The position numbers were made by a program, and so were the translations under genes. A stretch of 64,000 nucleotides of DNA from Planobacterium oryzisoli (GTDB taxonomy: Bacteria > Bacteroidota > Bacteroidia > Flavobacteriales > Weeksellaceae): assembly GCF_015354315.1 (NCBI RefSeq), contig NZ_JADKYY010000001.1:186001-250000 (forward strand), in the 5' to 3' direction. A model generated the notes under the pieces. That model saw nothing but the letters and a program-made list of their open reading frames with translations, was not told the DNA's origin and searched no databases. How positions within the stretch are numbered: the first letter of the stretch is position 1; every line of letters starts with the position of its first letter. Below are positions 33,283 through 42,251 of this stretch, in pieces.

Positions 33283-33963
33283 TTAAGATTTTCCCAATTC
33301 GAGCGTGTCCTGAGCGGAACGAATCCACGCGCGATAGCCCAGATAGGCAAGTACCGTAAAAAGTAGGTACTGTAAGGACGTGATGGCAAGTCCTTTATAC
33401 AGGAACATTGGAACGCAGATGATGTCCCCTACGATCCAAAAGATCCAATTCTCAATCTTACGTTTTGCCATCAGCCACATTCCTACCAGAAAGATGGAGG
33501 TGGTTAGAATGTCCAAGTAATTGGCCCAATCCAGATGCGCAAATCCCAGAGAGACACTTGCGGTGGAGAATCCATTGTCTATAGCCGGTTTGTAATAGTA
33601 GATCAATAACACAAGAAGAAGACTGGCGGTGAATAGAACTCCGGCGATGATCCATTGCCTGGGTGTGGTATATTCCACCTGGACTTTAAAATTACTGTCT
33701 GCACTCCGCGACCAAAGAACCCAGCCGTAGATGCTCATAATCGTATAGTATACATTGATAAGCATGTCCCCTAAAAGACCAAAAACAAACAGAATATAAA
33801 CGTAGATAGTGGTGGATAGAATGCCCGTGGGATAGACCCAAATGCTTTTCTTCATGGAGAAGTATACACTTAGGAGCCCAAAGAGGGCGGCCGTAATTTC
33901 TAGGGTTATTTGCAGAGTGGAATAGCCCTGGTAGGGGGCAAAAAGTAGCTCCTGTACATTCAT
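33283..33963 (-). CDS. pnuC: Nicotinamide riboside transporter PnuC
   Basis: A 226-aa integral membrane protein with about seven transmembrane segments, taking up nicotinamide riboside for NAD salvage. Family landmarks are WVYPTGILSTTIYVYIL, YYTIMSIYGWVLW and WIFWIVGDIICVPMFLYKGL. The ATG at 33963 is chosen because the in-frame GTG just upstream at 33966 lies only a base away from the -7 box. The -7 box ends four bases before the ATG, implying a leaderless transcript. No thiamine or NAD riboswitch is visible, so a thiamine (PnuT) role has no support. Confidence 0.92.
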   Translation of the reverse strand: MNVQELLFAPYQGYSTLQITLEITAALFGLLSVYFSMKKSIWVYPTGILSTTIYVYILFVFGLLGDMLINVYYTIMSIYGWVLWSRSADSNFKVQVEYTTPRQWIIAGVLFTASLLLVLLIYYYKPAIDNGFSTASVSLGFAHLDWANYLDILTTSIFLVGMWLMAKRKIENWIFWIVGDIICVPMFLYKGLAITSLQYLLFTVLAYLGYRAWIRSAQDTLELGKS

Positions 33964-33967
33964 CACC

Positions 33968-33975
33968 CAAATATA
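33968..33975 (-). promoter_or_regulatory. pnuC -7 box
   Basis: TATATTTG on the minus strand, four bases before the pnuC ATG. Confidence 0.72.
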
Positions 33976-34113
33976 CTGTTTTATGATTTTACTATACTAT
34001 GCCTAGAGTAATTTTTACGTATCCTGCCTGCCTGTAAAACGCTAAAGGTTGCTTTTTTTGCAAAGAGACACGAAAAAGCATGCATAAATCCTTTTAAAAG
34101 CCTAGAAAATTTA

Positions 34114-34121
34114 TATTTTTG
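34114..34121 (+). promoter_or_regulatory. -7 box of the amino acid permease gene
   Basis: TATTTTTG, 21 bases before the ATG at 34143. Confidence 0.65.
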
Positions 34122-34142
34122 AAAAAAAACTAAACGATAAGC

Positions 34143-35819
34143 ATGGCAAATATCTGGAGAACGAAACCATTAAATCAACTGCTGGCAGAAGCCGACGAAT
34201 CTGAAAAAGGACTGAAGAAGACCCTCACCGCAGGCTCTTTAGTTGCCCTGGGAATAGGTGCTATCATTGGTGCGGGACTTTTTTCTATCACAGGAATGGC
34301 TGCGGCCAACCACGCCGGACCAGGTATCATGATTTCTTTTATTATTGCGGCTCTGGGTTGCGCTTTTGCCGGACTATGTTACGCGGAGTTTGCCTCCATG
34401 ATACCAGTAGCCGGCAGCGCCTATACCTATTCGTACGCTACGATGGGTGAATTCATTGCATGGATCATTGGCTGGGACCTGGTCCTGGAGTATGCCGTGG
34501 GAGCAGCTACAGTGGCATCGAGTTGGTCCGGTTACCTGGGTAAGTTCTTTTATAATTTTGGAGTAGCACTGCCCGAGCGGCTAATGACCACGCCCTTCGA
34601 TTTGACCAGCGCAGGAGAAATGGGGATTGTGAATCTTCCAGCGGTGTTTATTGTTGTGGTCATGTCGCTGGTACTTATCAAAGGAACCAGCGAGTCGGCG
34701 TGGGTCAACGGTGGCATAGTGGTGCTGAAGGTGGCCATAGTTTTGATATTTATCTTGGTAGGTTTCAAGTATATAAAGCCCGAGAACCTTACACCCCTGA
34801 TTCCAGAAAACACCGGAAAATTTGGTGAGTACGGCTGGTCCGGTGTCATACGGGCCGCGGCGATAGTGTTCTTTGCCTATATTGGATTTGATGCCGTATC
34901 TACGGCTGCTCAGGAAACAAAAAATCCTAAAAGAGCGATGCCAATAGGAATCTTGGGTTCGCTACTTATCTGTACGGTGCTTTATATTGTTTTTGCGTAC
35001 GTCATGGTAGGCGTAGTACATTATAAGTCGTTTACAGCGGGGGGTGGCTCAGACCATCTGGCACCGGTAGCCATTGCCATTGAAGCGATGGGGGATGTAG
35101 TCAACGGCAGGGTGACCCCGGCCTATCCGTGGCTGAATACTTCCATTATTGTAGCTATTTTACTGGGGTATGCTTCGGTAATACTCGTCATGCTTATGGG
35201 GCAGAGCCGCGTATTTTATTCGATGAGTAAAGACGGATTGCTTCCGAAAGTATTTTCTGAAATCCACAGTAAGTACCGCACGCCTTTTAAATCGAATGTT
35301 TTTTTCCTTGTTCTGGTAAGTCTTTTCGCAGCGCTAATCCCCGGTAGAGTGGTAGGCGAGATGACAAGTATCGGAACCCTCTTCGCCTTTATACTTGTGT
35401 GCGCGGGCGTTTTGGTGATGCGTCGTACCCAGCCCGATGCCCCGCGGGCATTTAAAGTCCCACTGGTACCACTTATCCCTGTTCTTGGAATACTGGTGTG
35501 CTTTGGAATGATGGCGTTTCTTCCTTTTGACACCTGGATCCGTTTGATATGCTGGATGATGATTGGTTTGGATGTGTATATGTACCGCGGGATTAAGAAC
35601 TCCTTCCTAGGAAAGCAGAACGGAACCAATGCCGATCCGAAAAATTACCGGATTACCGCCGTGGCAGGCCTTTTATTTACCGCAGTGCTGGCCGTACTCA
35701 CGTATCTCCACCACCAAAACGCGGTGAGCGATGATTCTGGACTGGTGCTGTTCTCTACCGTTATGGTGGTAGTACATACGGCATACTACGGGTACCACTA
35801 CATCAAATACAGAAAATAA
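34143..35819 (+). CDS. APC-superfamily amino acid permease (CAT-like)
   Basis: A 558-aa inner membrane transporter with about 12-14 helices. The first helix has GALFSI-type glycine motif GAIIGAGLFSITG, and AGLCYAEFASMIPVAGSAYTY and FAYIGFDAVSTAAQETKNPKRAMP are signatures of the cationic amino acid transporter branch (YfnA/CAT). Substrate is probably a cationic or neutral amino acid; it cannot be settled from sequence. The next gene starts four bases after its stop. Confidence 0.92.
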   Translation: MANIWRTKPLNQLLAEADESEKGLKKTLTAGSLVALGIGAIIGAGLFSITGMAAANHAGPGIMISFIIAALGCAFAGLCYAEFASMIPVAGSAYTYSYATMGEFIAWIIGWDLVLEYAVGAATVASSWSGYLGKFFYNFGVALPERLMTTPFDLTSAGEMGIVNLPAVFIVVVMSLVLIKGTSESAWVNGGIVVLKVAIVLIFILVGFKYIKPENLTPLIPENTGKFGEYGWSGVIRAAAIVFFAYIGFDAVSTAAQETKNPKRAMPIGILGSLLICTVLYIVFAYVMVGVVHYKSFTAGGGSDHLAPVAIAIEAMGDVVNGRVTPAYPWLNTSIIVAILLGYASVILVMLMGQSRVFYSMSKDGLLPKVFSEIHSKYRTPFKSNVFFLVLVSLFAALIPGRVVGEMTSIGTLFAFILVCAGVLVMRRTQPDAPRAFKVPLVPLIPVLGILVCFGMMAFLPFDTWIRLICWMMIGLDVYMYRGIKNSFLGKQNGTNADPKNYRITAVAGLLFTAVLAVLTYLHHQNAVSDDSGLVLFSTVMVVVHTAYYGYHYIKYRK

Positions 35820-35823
35820 GGAT

Positions 35824-36870
35824 ATGAATTTTAAAGGAGCCTTTAAGACAGCTTTTTTCGCACTGGTGAGTGTGTGCTGCGGCCTTTTATATGGGCAGCA
35901 TCTGGACACTCTCTACTATGAAAAGGGGCTTAGTATAAGGGCCCTTCATCTGGAAGGAACTACCTTGTACTACGGGGGAAGTAAAGGGCGCGTGGGAACG
36001 CTGGATTTAGGTAGGAGTAAAGCGCACAGACAGGTACTTGTAGATTCCACAGGCGCGGAACTTAGAAGCATTGCCGCCCGCGGTGGGGTGCTTTACACCG
36101 CCAGTATTGGATCGCCAGCAAGACTCTTTCGCGTGGAGAAAAGCAGCCTTAAAGCGCATAAAGTGTTTGAAGACACCCTGAAGAGTGCCTTTTACGATGC
36201 CCTTCATTTTACGCGCCAAGGCGTAGGTATTGCACTAAGCGATCCTCAGGGCGAGCTTCCCTCCCTACTTACATTGGACGGTGGCACCGAAACTTGGAAA
36301 CGTATAGACCCAAAATCCTTGCCCCCATACCGAACAGGGGAGGCTGCATTTGCGGCTAGCAATTCCAATATCAGCTCCTACGGTGATACAATTTGGTTTG
36401 CCACAGGAGGCAGCAGCGCGCGGGTCTTTAGAAAAAAGAAGGATTCCCCGTGGGAAGTTTTTCCTACACCGATTGTACAAGGCAGCCCCTCGCAAGGAAT
36501 TTACAGTATTGCGTTCTTTGATAGTGAGCGAGGGATAATTGCAGGAGGTAATTACCTTAAACCCGAAGAAAATGAAAAGAACATCGCTGTGACACACGAC
36601 GCAGGAGAAACTTGGCAAATTGTTGCAAGCGGATCGAACGCTGGGTATACTACGTTTGTAAGCTACAGGCCACAATCGAAGGGCAATGATGTGCTTGCAG
36701 TGGGAGACTACCATATATCCCTCTCGCGCGATGGAGGAAGAACCTGGAAGGTACTATTGAAGAGCAAAGGGTATTATGTGGGCGTTTGGGAAAGTCCTAC
36801 CTCGCTCATTGTTGCAGGTAATGGTCTGATTTCCAGATTGGATTTAAATCCGTTTCTTCAGTCCAAATGA
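35824..36870 (+). CDS. Secreted Ycf48/BNR-type beta-propeller protein
   Basis: This 348-aa protein has a signal peptide (FFALVSVCCGLLYGQ) and repeated blades with Asp-box motifs (HDAGETWQIV, SRDGGRTWKVL), as in Ycf48-like and sialidase-like propellers. In flavobacteria such proteins are often annotated only as oxidoreductases, without evidence. No catalytic residues of sialidases are recognised. It follows the permease gene by four bases. Its stop codon overlaps the palindrome in front of hemN. Role unknown. Confidence 0.78.
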   Translation: MNFKGAFKTAFFALVSVCCGLLYGQHLDTLYYEKGLSIRALHLEGTTLYYGGSKGRVGTLDLGRSKAHRQVLVDSTGAELRSIAARGGVLYTASIGSPARLFRVEKSSLKAHKVFEDTLKSAFYDALHFTRQGVGIALSDPQGELPSLLTLDGGTETWKRIDPKSLPPYRTGEAAFAASNSNISSYGDTIWFATGGSSARVFRKKKDSPWEVFPTPIVQGSPSQGIYSIAFFDSERGIIAGGNYLKPEENEKNIAVTHDAGETWQIVASGSNAGYTTFVSYRPQSKGNDVLAVGDYHISLSRDGGRTWKVLLKSKGYYVGVWESPTSLIVAGNGLISRLDLNPFLQSK

Positions 36871-36932
36871 CATTTGTCACTATTTAATAAAGCCAGTACT
36901 TTTTTTCTCCCGCGAAGTTATTTGTACTTTTG
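36868..36932 (+). promoter_or_regulatory. hemN promoter with distant Crp/Fnr-type palindrome
   Basis: The palindrome TGACA-TT-TGTCA (36868-36879) starts at the stop codon of the gene before. The -7 box TACTTTTG (36925-36932) ends four bases before the hemN ATG. The palindrome centre is 58.5 bases from the end of the box, 22 more than at the tolC and CoADR promoters, i.e. two helical turns further, near -62, the class I activator position. Confidence 0.65.
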
Positions 36933-36936
36933 CCTT

Positions 36937-38298
36937 ATGATTCAGTCCTTAATAGATAAATACAATATACCAGGACCACGATACACCTCGTATCCTACGG
37001 TTCCTTTTTGGGATGCCGAGTCCTTTACCCCGGAGAAATGGGAGGACTCTGTGCTTAAAGCCTTTAAACACAGCAACGAAAGTGAGGGGATTTCCCTCTA
37101 CATCCACTTACCATTCTGTGAGAGTTTATGTACCTTCTGTGCTTGCCACAAGCGTATCACAAAACAGCACGGAGTAGAGACACCTTATCTGGAATCCGTC
37201 TTGAAGGAATGGGATCTTTATCTTAACCTCTTTAAGGAAAAACCTGTAATCAAGGAGCTGCACCTGGGAGGTGGTACGCCGACATTTTTTTCTGCAGAAA
37301 ACCTCCGAAAGCTACTGGAAGGCATCTTCGCAAAGGCGGATATTGCACCCCAGCATGAATTCAGCTTCGAGGGCCATCCCAATAACACCACCTATTTGCA
37401 TCTGGAGACGCTCTACGATTTGGGTTTTAGGCGTTGCAGCTTCGGAGTGCAGGACTACGATCCAATCGTACAAAAAGCAATCAACCGTATCCAACCCTTT
37501 GAAAATGTGGAGAAAGTGACCCGATGGGCAAGGGAAATTGGTTATACCAGTATTTCCCACGATTTGGTTTTTGGCCTACCGCACCAAGATTGGGAGAAGA
37601 TGGAACATACGATTCGTAGGACCATGGAACTCAAACCGGACCGCCTTGCATTCTATTCCTATGCCCACGTCCCTTGGATCAAGGGGGTAGGGCAAAGGGG
37701 ATTTGATGAAAACGATTTACCAAGCGGTGAGGAAAAACGAAGACTGTACGAGAACGGAAAACAGCTGTTGGAGGAGCTGGGCTATAGGGAAGTGGGAATG
37801 GACCATTTCTCCCTGGAGCACGACGAGCTCTACCAAAGTCTTCTTAAAGGAACCATACACAGGAACTTTATGGGGTATTCTTCAAGTAAAACTCTGCTGA
37901 TGGTGGGTCTGGGAATGAGCGCAATTTCCGACAGTTGGTTTGGCTTTGCACAGAATGAAAAGACGGTGGAAGGGTACCAGAAAATGGTAGAAGAGGGGAT
38001 TATACCCGTAGTGAAGGGCCATATTTTGAGCAGCGAGGATCTAATCATCCGACAACACATCCTTAATCTTATGTGCCGTTTGACTACGGAGTGGGATTCC
38101 TCTAATTATTTCGATGAATTGCCACAAGCTCTGGAGAAACTAAGGGAAATGCAGCAGGACGGATTAGTGGAACTTACTGAAGGTAAGATCCAAATTACAG
38201 AGAAGGGACGCCCTTTTACACGGAATGTAGCAATGACCTTTGATTTGAGAATGCTAAGGAATCAGCCTGAGACACGAATATTTTCAATGACGGTGTAA
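36937..38298 (+). CDS. hemN: Oxygen-independent coproporphyrinogen III oxidase
   Basis: This 453-aa radical SAM enzyme decarboxylates coproporphyrinogen III to protoporphyrinogen IX without oxygen. The iron-sulfur Cys residues form CX3CX2CXC at 61, 65, 68 and 70 (PFCESLCTFCAC). The SAM-binding motif LGGGTPTF and the GPRYTSYPT start are diagnostic for true HemN rather than HemW. ATG 36937 is just after the -7 box; in-frame ATGs further up lie inside the palindrome region and cannot be used. Fnr/Crp-type control fits the role at low oxygen. A strong terminator follows. Confidence 0.94.
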   Translation: MIQSLIDKYNIPGPRYTSYPTVPFWDAESFTPEKWEDSVLKAFKHSNESEGISLYIHLPFCESLCTFCACHKRITKQHGVETPYLESVLKEWDLYLNLFKEKPVIKELHLGGGTPTFFSAENLRKLLEGIFAKADIAPQHEFSFEGHPNNTTYLHLETLYDLGFRRCSFGVQDYDPIVQKAINRIQPFENVEKVTRWAREIGYTSISHDLVFGLPHQDWEKMEHTIRRTMELKPDRLAFYSYAHVPWIKGVGQRGFDENDLPSGEEKRRLYENGKQLLEELGYREVGMDHFSLEHDELYQSLLKGTIHRNFMGYSSSKTLLMVGLGMSAISDSWFGFAQNEKTVEGYQKMVEEGIIPVVKGHILSSEDLIIRQHILNLMCRLTTEWDSSNYFDELPQALEKLREMQQDGLVELTEGKIQITEKGRPFTRNVAMTFDLRMLRNQPETRIFSMTV

Positions 38299-38330
38299 CT
38301 CTACAAGCACCAAACTCTATGTACTACTGC

Positions 38331-38361
38331 GCAGGACCTTTTGGATAGGTCCTGCATTTTT
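38331..38361 (+). terminator. hemN terminator
   Basis: An 8-bp GC-rich stem (GCAGGACC / GGTCCTGC) with a 9-base loop is followed by ATTTTTAT. Confidence 0.88.
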
Positions 38362-38503
38362 ATGTTTGAACTTAAGCAGGTGGAAGCGCTACGCATCGGA
38401 CCGTTTGCAAGCAGGATAGCCAAAGTTGCTGTTTAACACTGTGCTGTGGTTTATTTACCGACCATTTCGTCTGTTAAAAATTCTTAATTCATTTGGAAAT
38501 CAT

Positions 38504-38511
38504 TATATTTG
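38504..38511 (+). promoter_or_regulatory. secDF -7 box
   Basis: TATATTTG, a full TAnnTTTG match, 28 bases before the secDF ATG. Confidence 0.68.
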
Positions 38512-38539
38512 CCGACTAAAATTTAATGTTGTAATTAAA

Positions 38540-41446
38540 ATGCAAGGAAAAGGACTTATTACAATCGTAGCAATCATTTTGGGGCTGATCTGTCTCAATG
38601 AACTGCTACCTACCTGGTATGCAAACAAGGTGGAAAACCAGGCTAATGCGCTGGCGGGAGATGATCCGGTAAAATACCAGAAAGAGCTGGAAAGGCTCGC
38701 TGGAGACACTTTGGATCTGGGTTTCACTGAACTGCATTATACTAAGGCCAAAGAAAAAGAAATGAAGCTTGGTTTGGACCTAAAAGGAGGTATAAACGTA
38801 CTTCTGGAAATCAATCAAAGAGACTTGGTGAATAATTTAACCAATTATTCTACCAATCCTGTACTTCTTGAAGCTCTAGACCGCACGGATCAAGCGCAGA
38901 AGAATTCCACCAAGCCGTACATTGAGAACTTCTTTGAGCAGTTCCAGATTGTAAATAAGGAAAAAGGAACAAACCTTAAACTTGCAGACCCTGAGATATT
39001 TGGGAATACCAATCTAACGGAAATAAAATTTAACTCAACAGATCAGGAAGTTCAAGACATAGTATCCAAGCGCATCGAACTATCCACCGGTACTGCCTAC
39101 GAAGTAATACGTACGCGTATTGATAAAATGGGTGTGACGCAGCCCAACGTACAACGTGTTCCCGGAACGGGTCGTATCTCTGTGGAGATGCCGGGGGTTA
39201 AAGACATTGACCGCGTCAAGAAAATGCTTCAAACCTCTGCAAAACTCCAATTCTGGGAGGTACAGGAACTGCCTGAGGTATTTCCGTATTTTCAGCAATT
39301 AGGGACCTTGGTATCCGTCAAGGCGGATTCCATTGGAGTGCCAAAAGGAACCAACTTTGATAATCTAATCAATATCAATTCCTTGCAGACCAACGGGGTA
39401 GCGAATGTAAAGCTCTCCGATACTGCTGTTGTAAACAAGATCTTAAACAGCAAGATTGCTAAGGACGCGCGACCAAGTAATATCAAGTATACCAAATTTG
39501 AGTGGGGGTACAAACCGGACTCCGGCAACGAAGGTAATTTAGTACTCTACGCAGTGCGTGGAAACATCAACCAAAAGGCACCAGTAGACGGAGCGGTTGA
39601 AACCGCCAATATCAGTTACGACGAACTGGGAAGAATCGTGGTGGACATGCAGATGGACAGTAAAGGAGCGAAGGATTGGGCAACCCTAACAGAGAAAAAT
39701 GTTGGTAAGCCAGTAGCAGTGACCTTGGACAATGTAGTATACACTGCGCCTAATGTAATTAATAAGATTCCTAACGGTAGAACGCAAATTTCAGGTAGTT
39801 TCACCCAAGAAGAGGCACAGGACCTGGTCAATGTACTGGGAGCAGGTAAACTTCCTGCAGGGGCGAAGATTGTTCAGGCCGAAGTGGTAGGACCATCCCT
39901 AGGAGCCGAATCCGTTAGCTCAGGAATGTGGTCTTTTGCCATTGCCTTTTTAATTGTTATCATTTACCTTATAGTATACTACGGGGGCGCGGGTGTGTAT
40001 GCGGTGATCGCTATGACCATCAACCTATTCTATCTCATGGGTATCATGGACTCGGTGGACGCAACTCTTACCTTGCCTGGTATCGCGGGTATTGTGCTTT
40101 CCATGGCAATGGCTATTGATGCCAATGTAATCGTGTACGAACGTACGAAGGAAGAGCTATTCGCAGGGAAGAACATCAAGGAAGCCTATAATGAAGGATT
40201 CAAATTTTCCCTATCCGCCATCATTGACGGAAATATAACTTCCCTACTTACTGCAGTGGTTCTCTATGTATTTGGAACTGGACCCATCAAAGGGTTCGCA
40301 GTAACCTTGGGTATCGGTATTCTAATGTCGATGTTTACCTGTGTACTACTTACCAGGGTCTTGATATTCAACCGCCTGAATAAAGGTAAAGGGCTTTCGG
40401 TTTGGACTGCATTTTCCAAGAACCTCTTTAGAAACACATGGTTCGATTTTATTGGTAAAAGAAAATATGCTTATATCTTCTCGGGTATAATCACCGTCAT
40501 CGCTTTGGCCTCAATCCTTACGCAAGGATTTAAATTTGGAGTGGATTTTAACGGTGGTCGCTCGTATGTGGTACGTTTCGACAAAGATGTTGTGGCTAAC
40601 GATGCCCAGACAAGTCTTCAGAATACCCTAATAAACAAAGAGGGAGAGGAGAGTGCCGTAGATGTAAAAACCTTCGGTACGGACAACCAGCTAAAGATTA
40701 CAACCGACTACCGTATTGACGAGGAAAGTCTTGAGGCGGACCTGGATGTAGAGAAGAAAATTTTTGAGGGACTTAAGTCGTATCTACCAAAAGATGCTAA
40801 GATTGAATCTTTTAAGGATTCCGGTGCGGACAATTACGGAATTATAAGTTCGGTGAAAGTAGGACCTACGGTAGCCGATGATATCAAGAAAGGCGGGGTA
40901 CTTGCTTTGGCAATTTCTCTGGTGGGTATTTTCCTTTACATATTGCTGCGCTTTAAAAGGTGGCAATTTTCTACCGGGGCTATTGCATCCCTCGTGCATG
41001 ACTCCATTGTCATTCTAGGTGCTTATTCTTTACTAAAGAATGTGATGCCATTTAGTATGGAGATCAATCAGGATTTCATTGCCGCGATCCTTACGGTACT
41101 AGGTTATTCCATCAACGATACGGTTATTATCTTTGACCGTATTCGAGAGTTTCTGCAGGAGAAAAAATCGCTTACTCTTAAGGCACTATTCAATGATTCT
41201 ATCTCCAGTACACTGGGAAGAACGTTTAACACAGCCTTTATGACCTTTTTGGTTATTCTTGCAATCTTTATTGTGGGTGGAGAAAATCTACGCGGGTTTA
41301 TGTTTGCACTGCTTATTGGGGTAGGCTTTGGTACTTATTCTACCTGGTTTATTGCCTCGGCTGTGTCGTACGACTTGCTACGTAAACGCGGTGGAAAGAA
41401 AGCAATCGCTAAATTGGAGCCAGAAGACGAAAAAGAAAGGTCTTAA
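38540..41446 (+). CDS. secDF: Protein translocase SecD-SecF fusion
   Basis: This 968-aa protein joins SecD and SecF in one chain, the usual form in Bacteroidota. It uses the proton gradient to pull secreted proteins through SecYEG. The SecD part has one N-terminal helix, the motif LGLDLKGGINVLLEI and the P1 head, then helices with GIAGIVLSMAMAIDANVIVYER. The SecF part begins near residue 640 with RKYAYIFSGIITVIAL, GVDFNGGRSYVVRF, and TVLGYSINDTVIIFDRIRE. ATG 38540 is chosen because it follows the -7 box and gives the SecD N-terminal helix at once. Monocistronic. Confidence 0.96.
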   Translation: MQGKGLITIVAIILGLICLNELLPTWYANKVENQANALAGDDPVKYQKELERLAGDTLDLGFTELHYTKAKEKEMKLGLDLKGGINVLLEINQRDLVNNLTNYSTNPVLLEALDRTDQAQKNSTKPYIENFFEQFQIVNKEKGTNLKLADPEIFGNTNLTEIKFNSTDQEVQDIVSKRIELSTGTAYEVIRTRIDKMGVTQPNVQRVPGTGRISVEMPGVKDIDRVKKMLQTSAKLQFWEVQELPEVFPYFQQLGTLVSVKADSIGVPKGTNFDNLININSLQTNGVANVKLSDTAVVNKILNSKIAKDARPSNIKYTKFEWGYKPDSGNEGNLVLYAVRGNINQKAPVDGAVETANISYDELGRIVVDMQMDSKGAKDWATLTEKNVGKPVAVTLDNVVYTAPNVINKIPNGRTQISGSFTQEEAQDLVNVLGAGKLPAGAKIVQAEVVGPSLGAESVSSGMWSFAIAFLIVIIYLIVYYGGAGVYAVIAMTINLFYLMGIMDSVDATLTLPGIAGIVLSMAMAIDANVIVYERTKEELFAGKNIKEAYNEGFKFSLSAIIDGNITSLLTAVVLYVFGTGPIKGFAVTLGIGILMSMFTCVLLTRVLIFNRLNKGKGLSVWTAFSKNLFRNTWFDFIGKRKYAYIFSGIITVIALASILTQGFKFGVDFNGGRSYVVRFDKDVVANDAQTSLQNTLINKEGEESAVDVKTFGTDNQLKITTDYRIDEESLEADLDVEKKIFEGLKSYLPKDAKIESFKDSGADNYGIISSVKVGPTVADDIKKGGVLALAISLVGIFLYILLRFKRWQFSTGAIASLVHDSIVILGAYSLLKNVMPFSMEINQDFIAAILTVLGYSINDTVIIFDRIREFLQEKKSLTLKALFNDSISSTLGRTFNTAFMTFLVILAIFIVGGENLRGFMFALLIGVGFGTYSTWFIASAVSYDLLRKRGGKKAIAKLEPEDEKERS

Positions 41447-41467
41447 CGGGCAGTAATGAACACTGAA

Positions 41468-41504
41468 AGGTGCTTGGGAAACAATTCCTAAGCACCTTTT
41501 TTTT
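41468..41504 (+). terminator. secDF terminator
   Basis: A 13-bp stem (AGGTGCTTGGGAA / TTCCTAAGCACCT, one G-T pair) with loop ACAA is followed by eight or nine T. Confidence 0.93.
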
Positions 41505-41553
41505 GGATTGGACTTCGGTCTAAAAAATACTCTGAGTTTACCTTTAATATTTT

Positions 41554-41561
41554 TATATTTG
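41554..41561 (+). promoter_or_regulatory. -7 box of the bifunctional nuclease family gene
   Basis: TATATTTG ends three bases before the ATG at 41565, so the transcript would be leaderless. Confidence 0.7.
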
Positions 41562-41564
41562 CGT

Positions 41565-42170
41565 ATGGATTACAAACAACTGATAATTCGTGGAATATCC
41601 TATAGCCAGACCCAATCGGGTGCCTATGCTCTGCTGCTTGAGCACGAGGATACGGGCGTGAAATTACCTGTTGTCATAGGAAATTTTGAAGCGCAGTCGA
41701 TCTCGCTTGGATTGGAAAAGGATATTCATCCGCCTCGGCCGCTAACGCATGATCTTTTCTCACAATTTGTGCGAAGTATGCAGTACGAGTTGGTGTCGGT
41801 AATAATCTACCAGATAATCGATGGAGTGTTTTTCTCCAATATAAACTTCCGCAGTACGCAAAATGGAGAGGAGCTTATCCTGGATGCTAGAACCTCGGAC
41901 GCGGTGGCCATGGCAGTTCGGTTTGACGCGCCCATTTACACCACTGCGCAGGTATTAAATGAAGCAGGCATTTTACTTGAATTGGATGAGGCCTCCACTG
42001 CATCCTCTGATCATCAGGTAGAACAAGACAAGGCCCATTCCACCAACCTGCAGGCCCTTACCCTGGAAGAGCTTCAGAGTTTGCTCGATCAGGCCGTAAA
42101 AGAAGAGGACTTTGATACTGCTCTGGAACTGCAGGAAGAAATCAAACGCAGAAAGAAAAAGATTGACTAA
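41565..42170 (+). CDS. Bifunctional nuclease family protein (DUF151) with UVR motif
   Basis: A 201-aa cytoplasmic protein. Residues 1-135 form the DUF151/BFN domain (VKLPVVIGNFEAQSISLGLE; LDARTSDAVAMAVRFDAPIYT), seen in plant bifunctional nucleases and in Thermotoga. After an acidic linker, the C-terminus is a UvrB/UvrC motif (LQSLLDQAVKEEDFDTALELQEEIKRRK), which in other proteins mediates binding to UvrB/UvrC or McsB-like partners. The combination is common in Bacteroidota and its role is unsettled; a link to DNA repair is inference. ATG 41565 is the first after the -7 box. Confidence 0.88.
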   Translation: MDYKQLIIRGISYSQTQSGAYALLLEHEDTGVKLPVVIGNFEAQSISLGLEKDIHPPRPLTHDLFSQFVRSMQYELVSVIIYQIIDGVFFSNINFRSTQNGEELILDARTSDAVAMAVRFDAPIYTTAQVLNEAGILLELDEASTASSDHQVEQDKAHSTNLQALTLEELQSLLDQAVKEEDFDTALELQEEIKRRKKKID

Positions 42171-42251
42171 GTTTATATAGTGGCCTCGGCTGATTATCTA
42201 CTCCCTTATCCGGCGTAGTGATCCACCGGGGCTTTTTATTATTTTGTACTC

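Noticed and set aside
38362-38436. A 24-codon frame after the hemN terminator
   Set aside because: It starts in the T-tract of the terminator, has no promoter of its own and shows no regulatory residues such as repeated codons.
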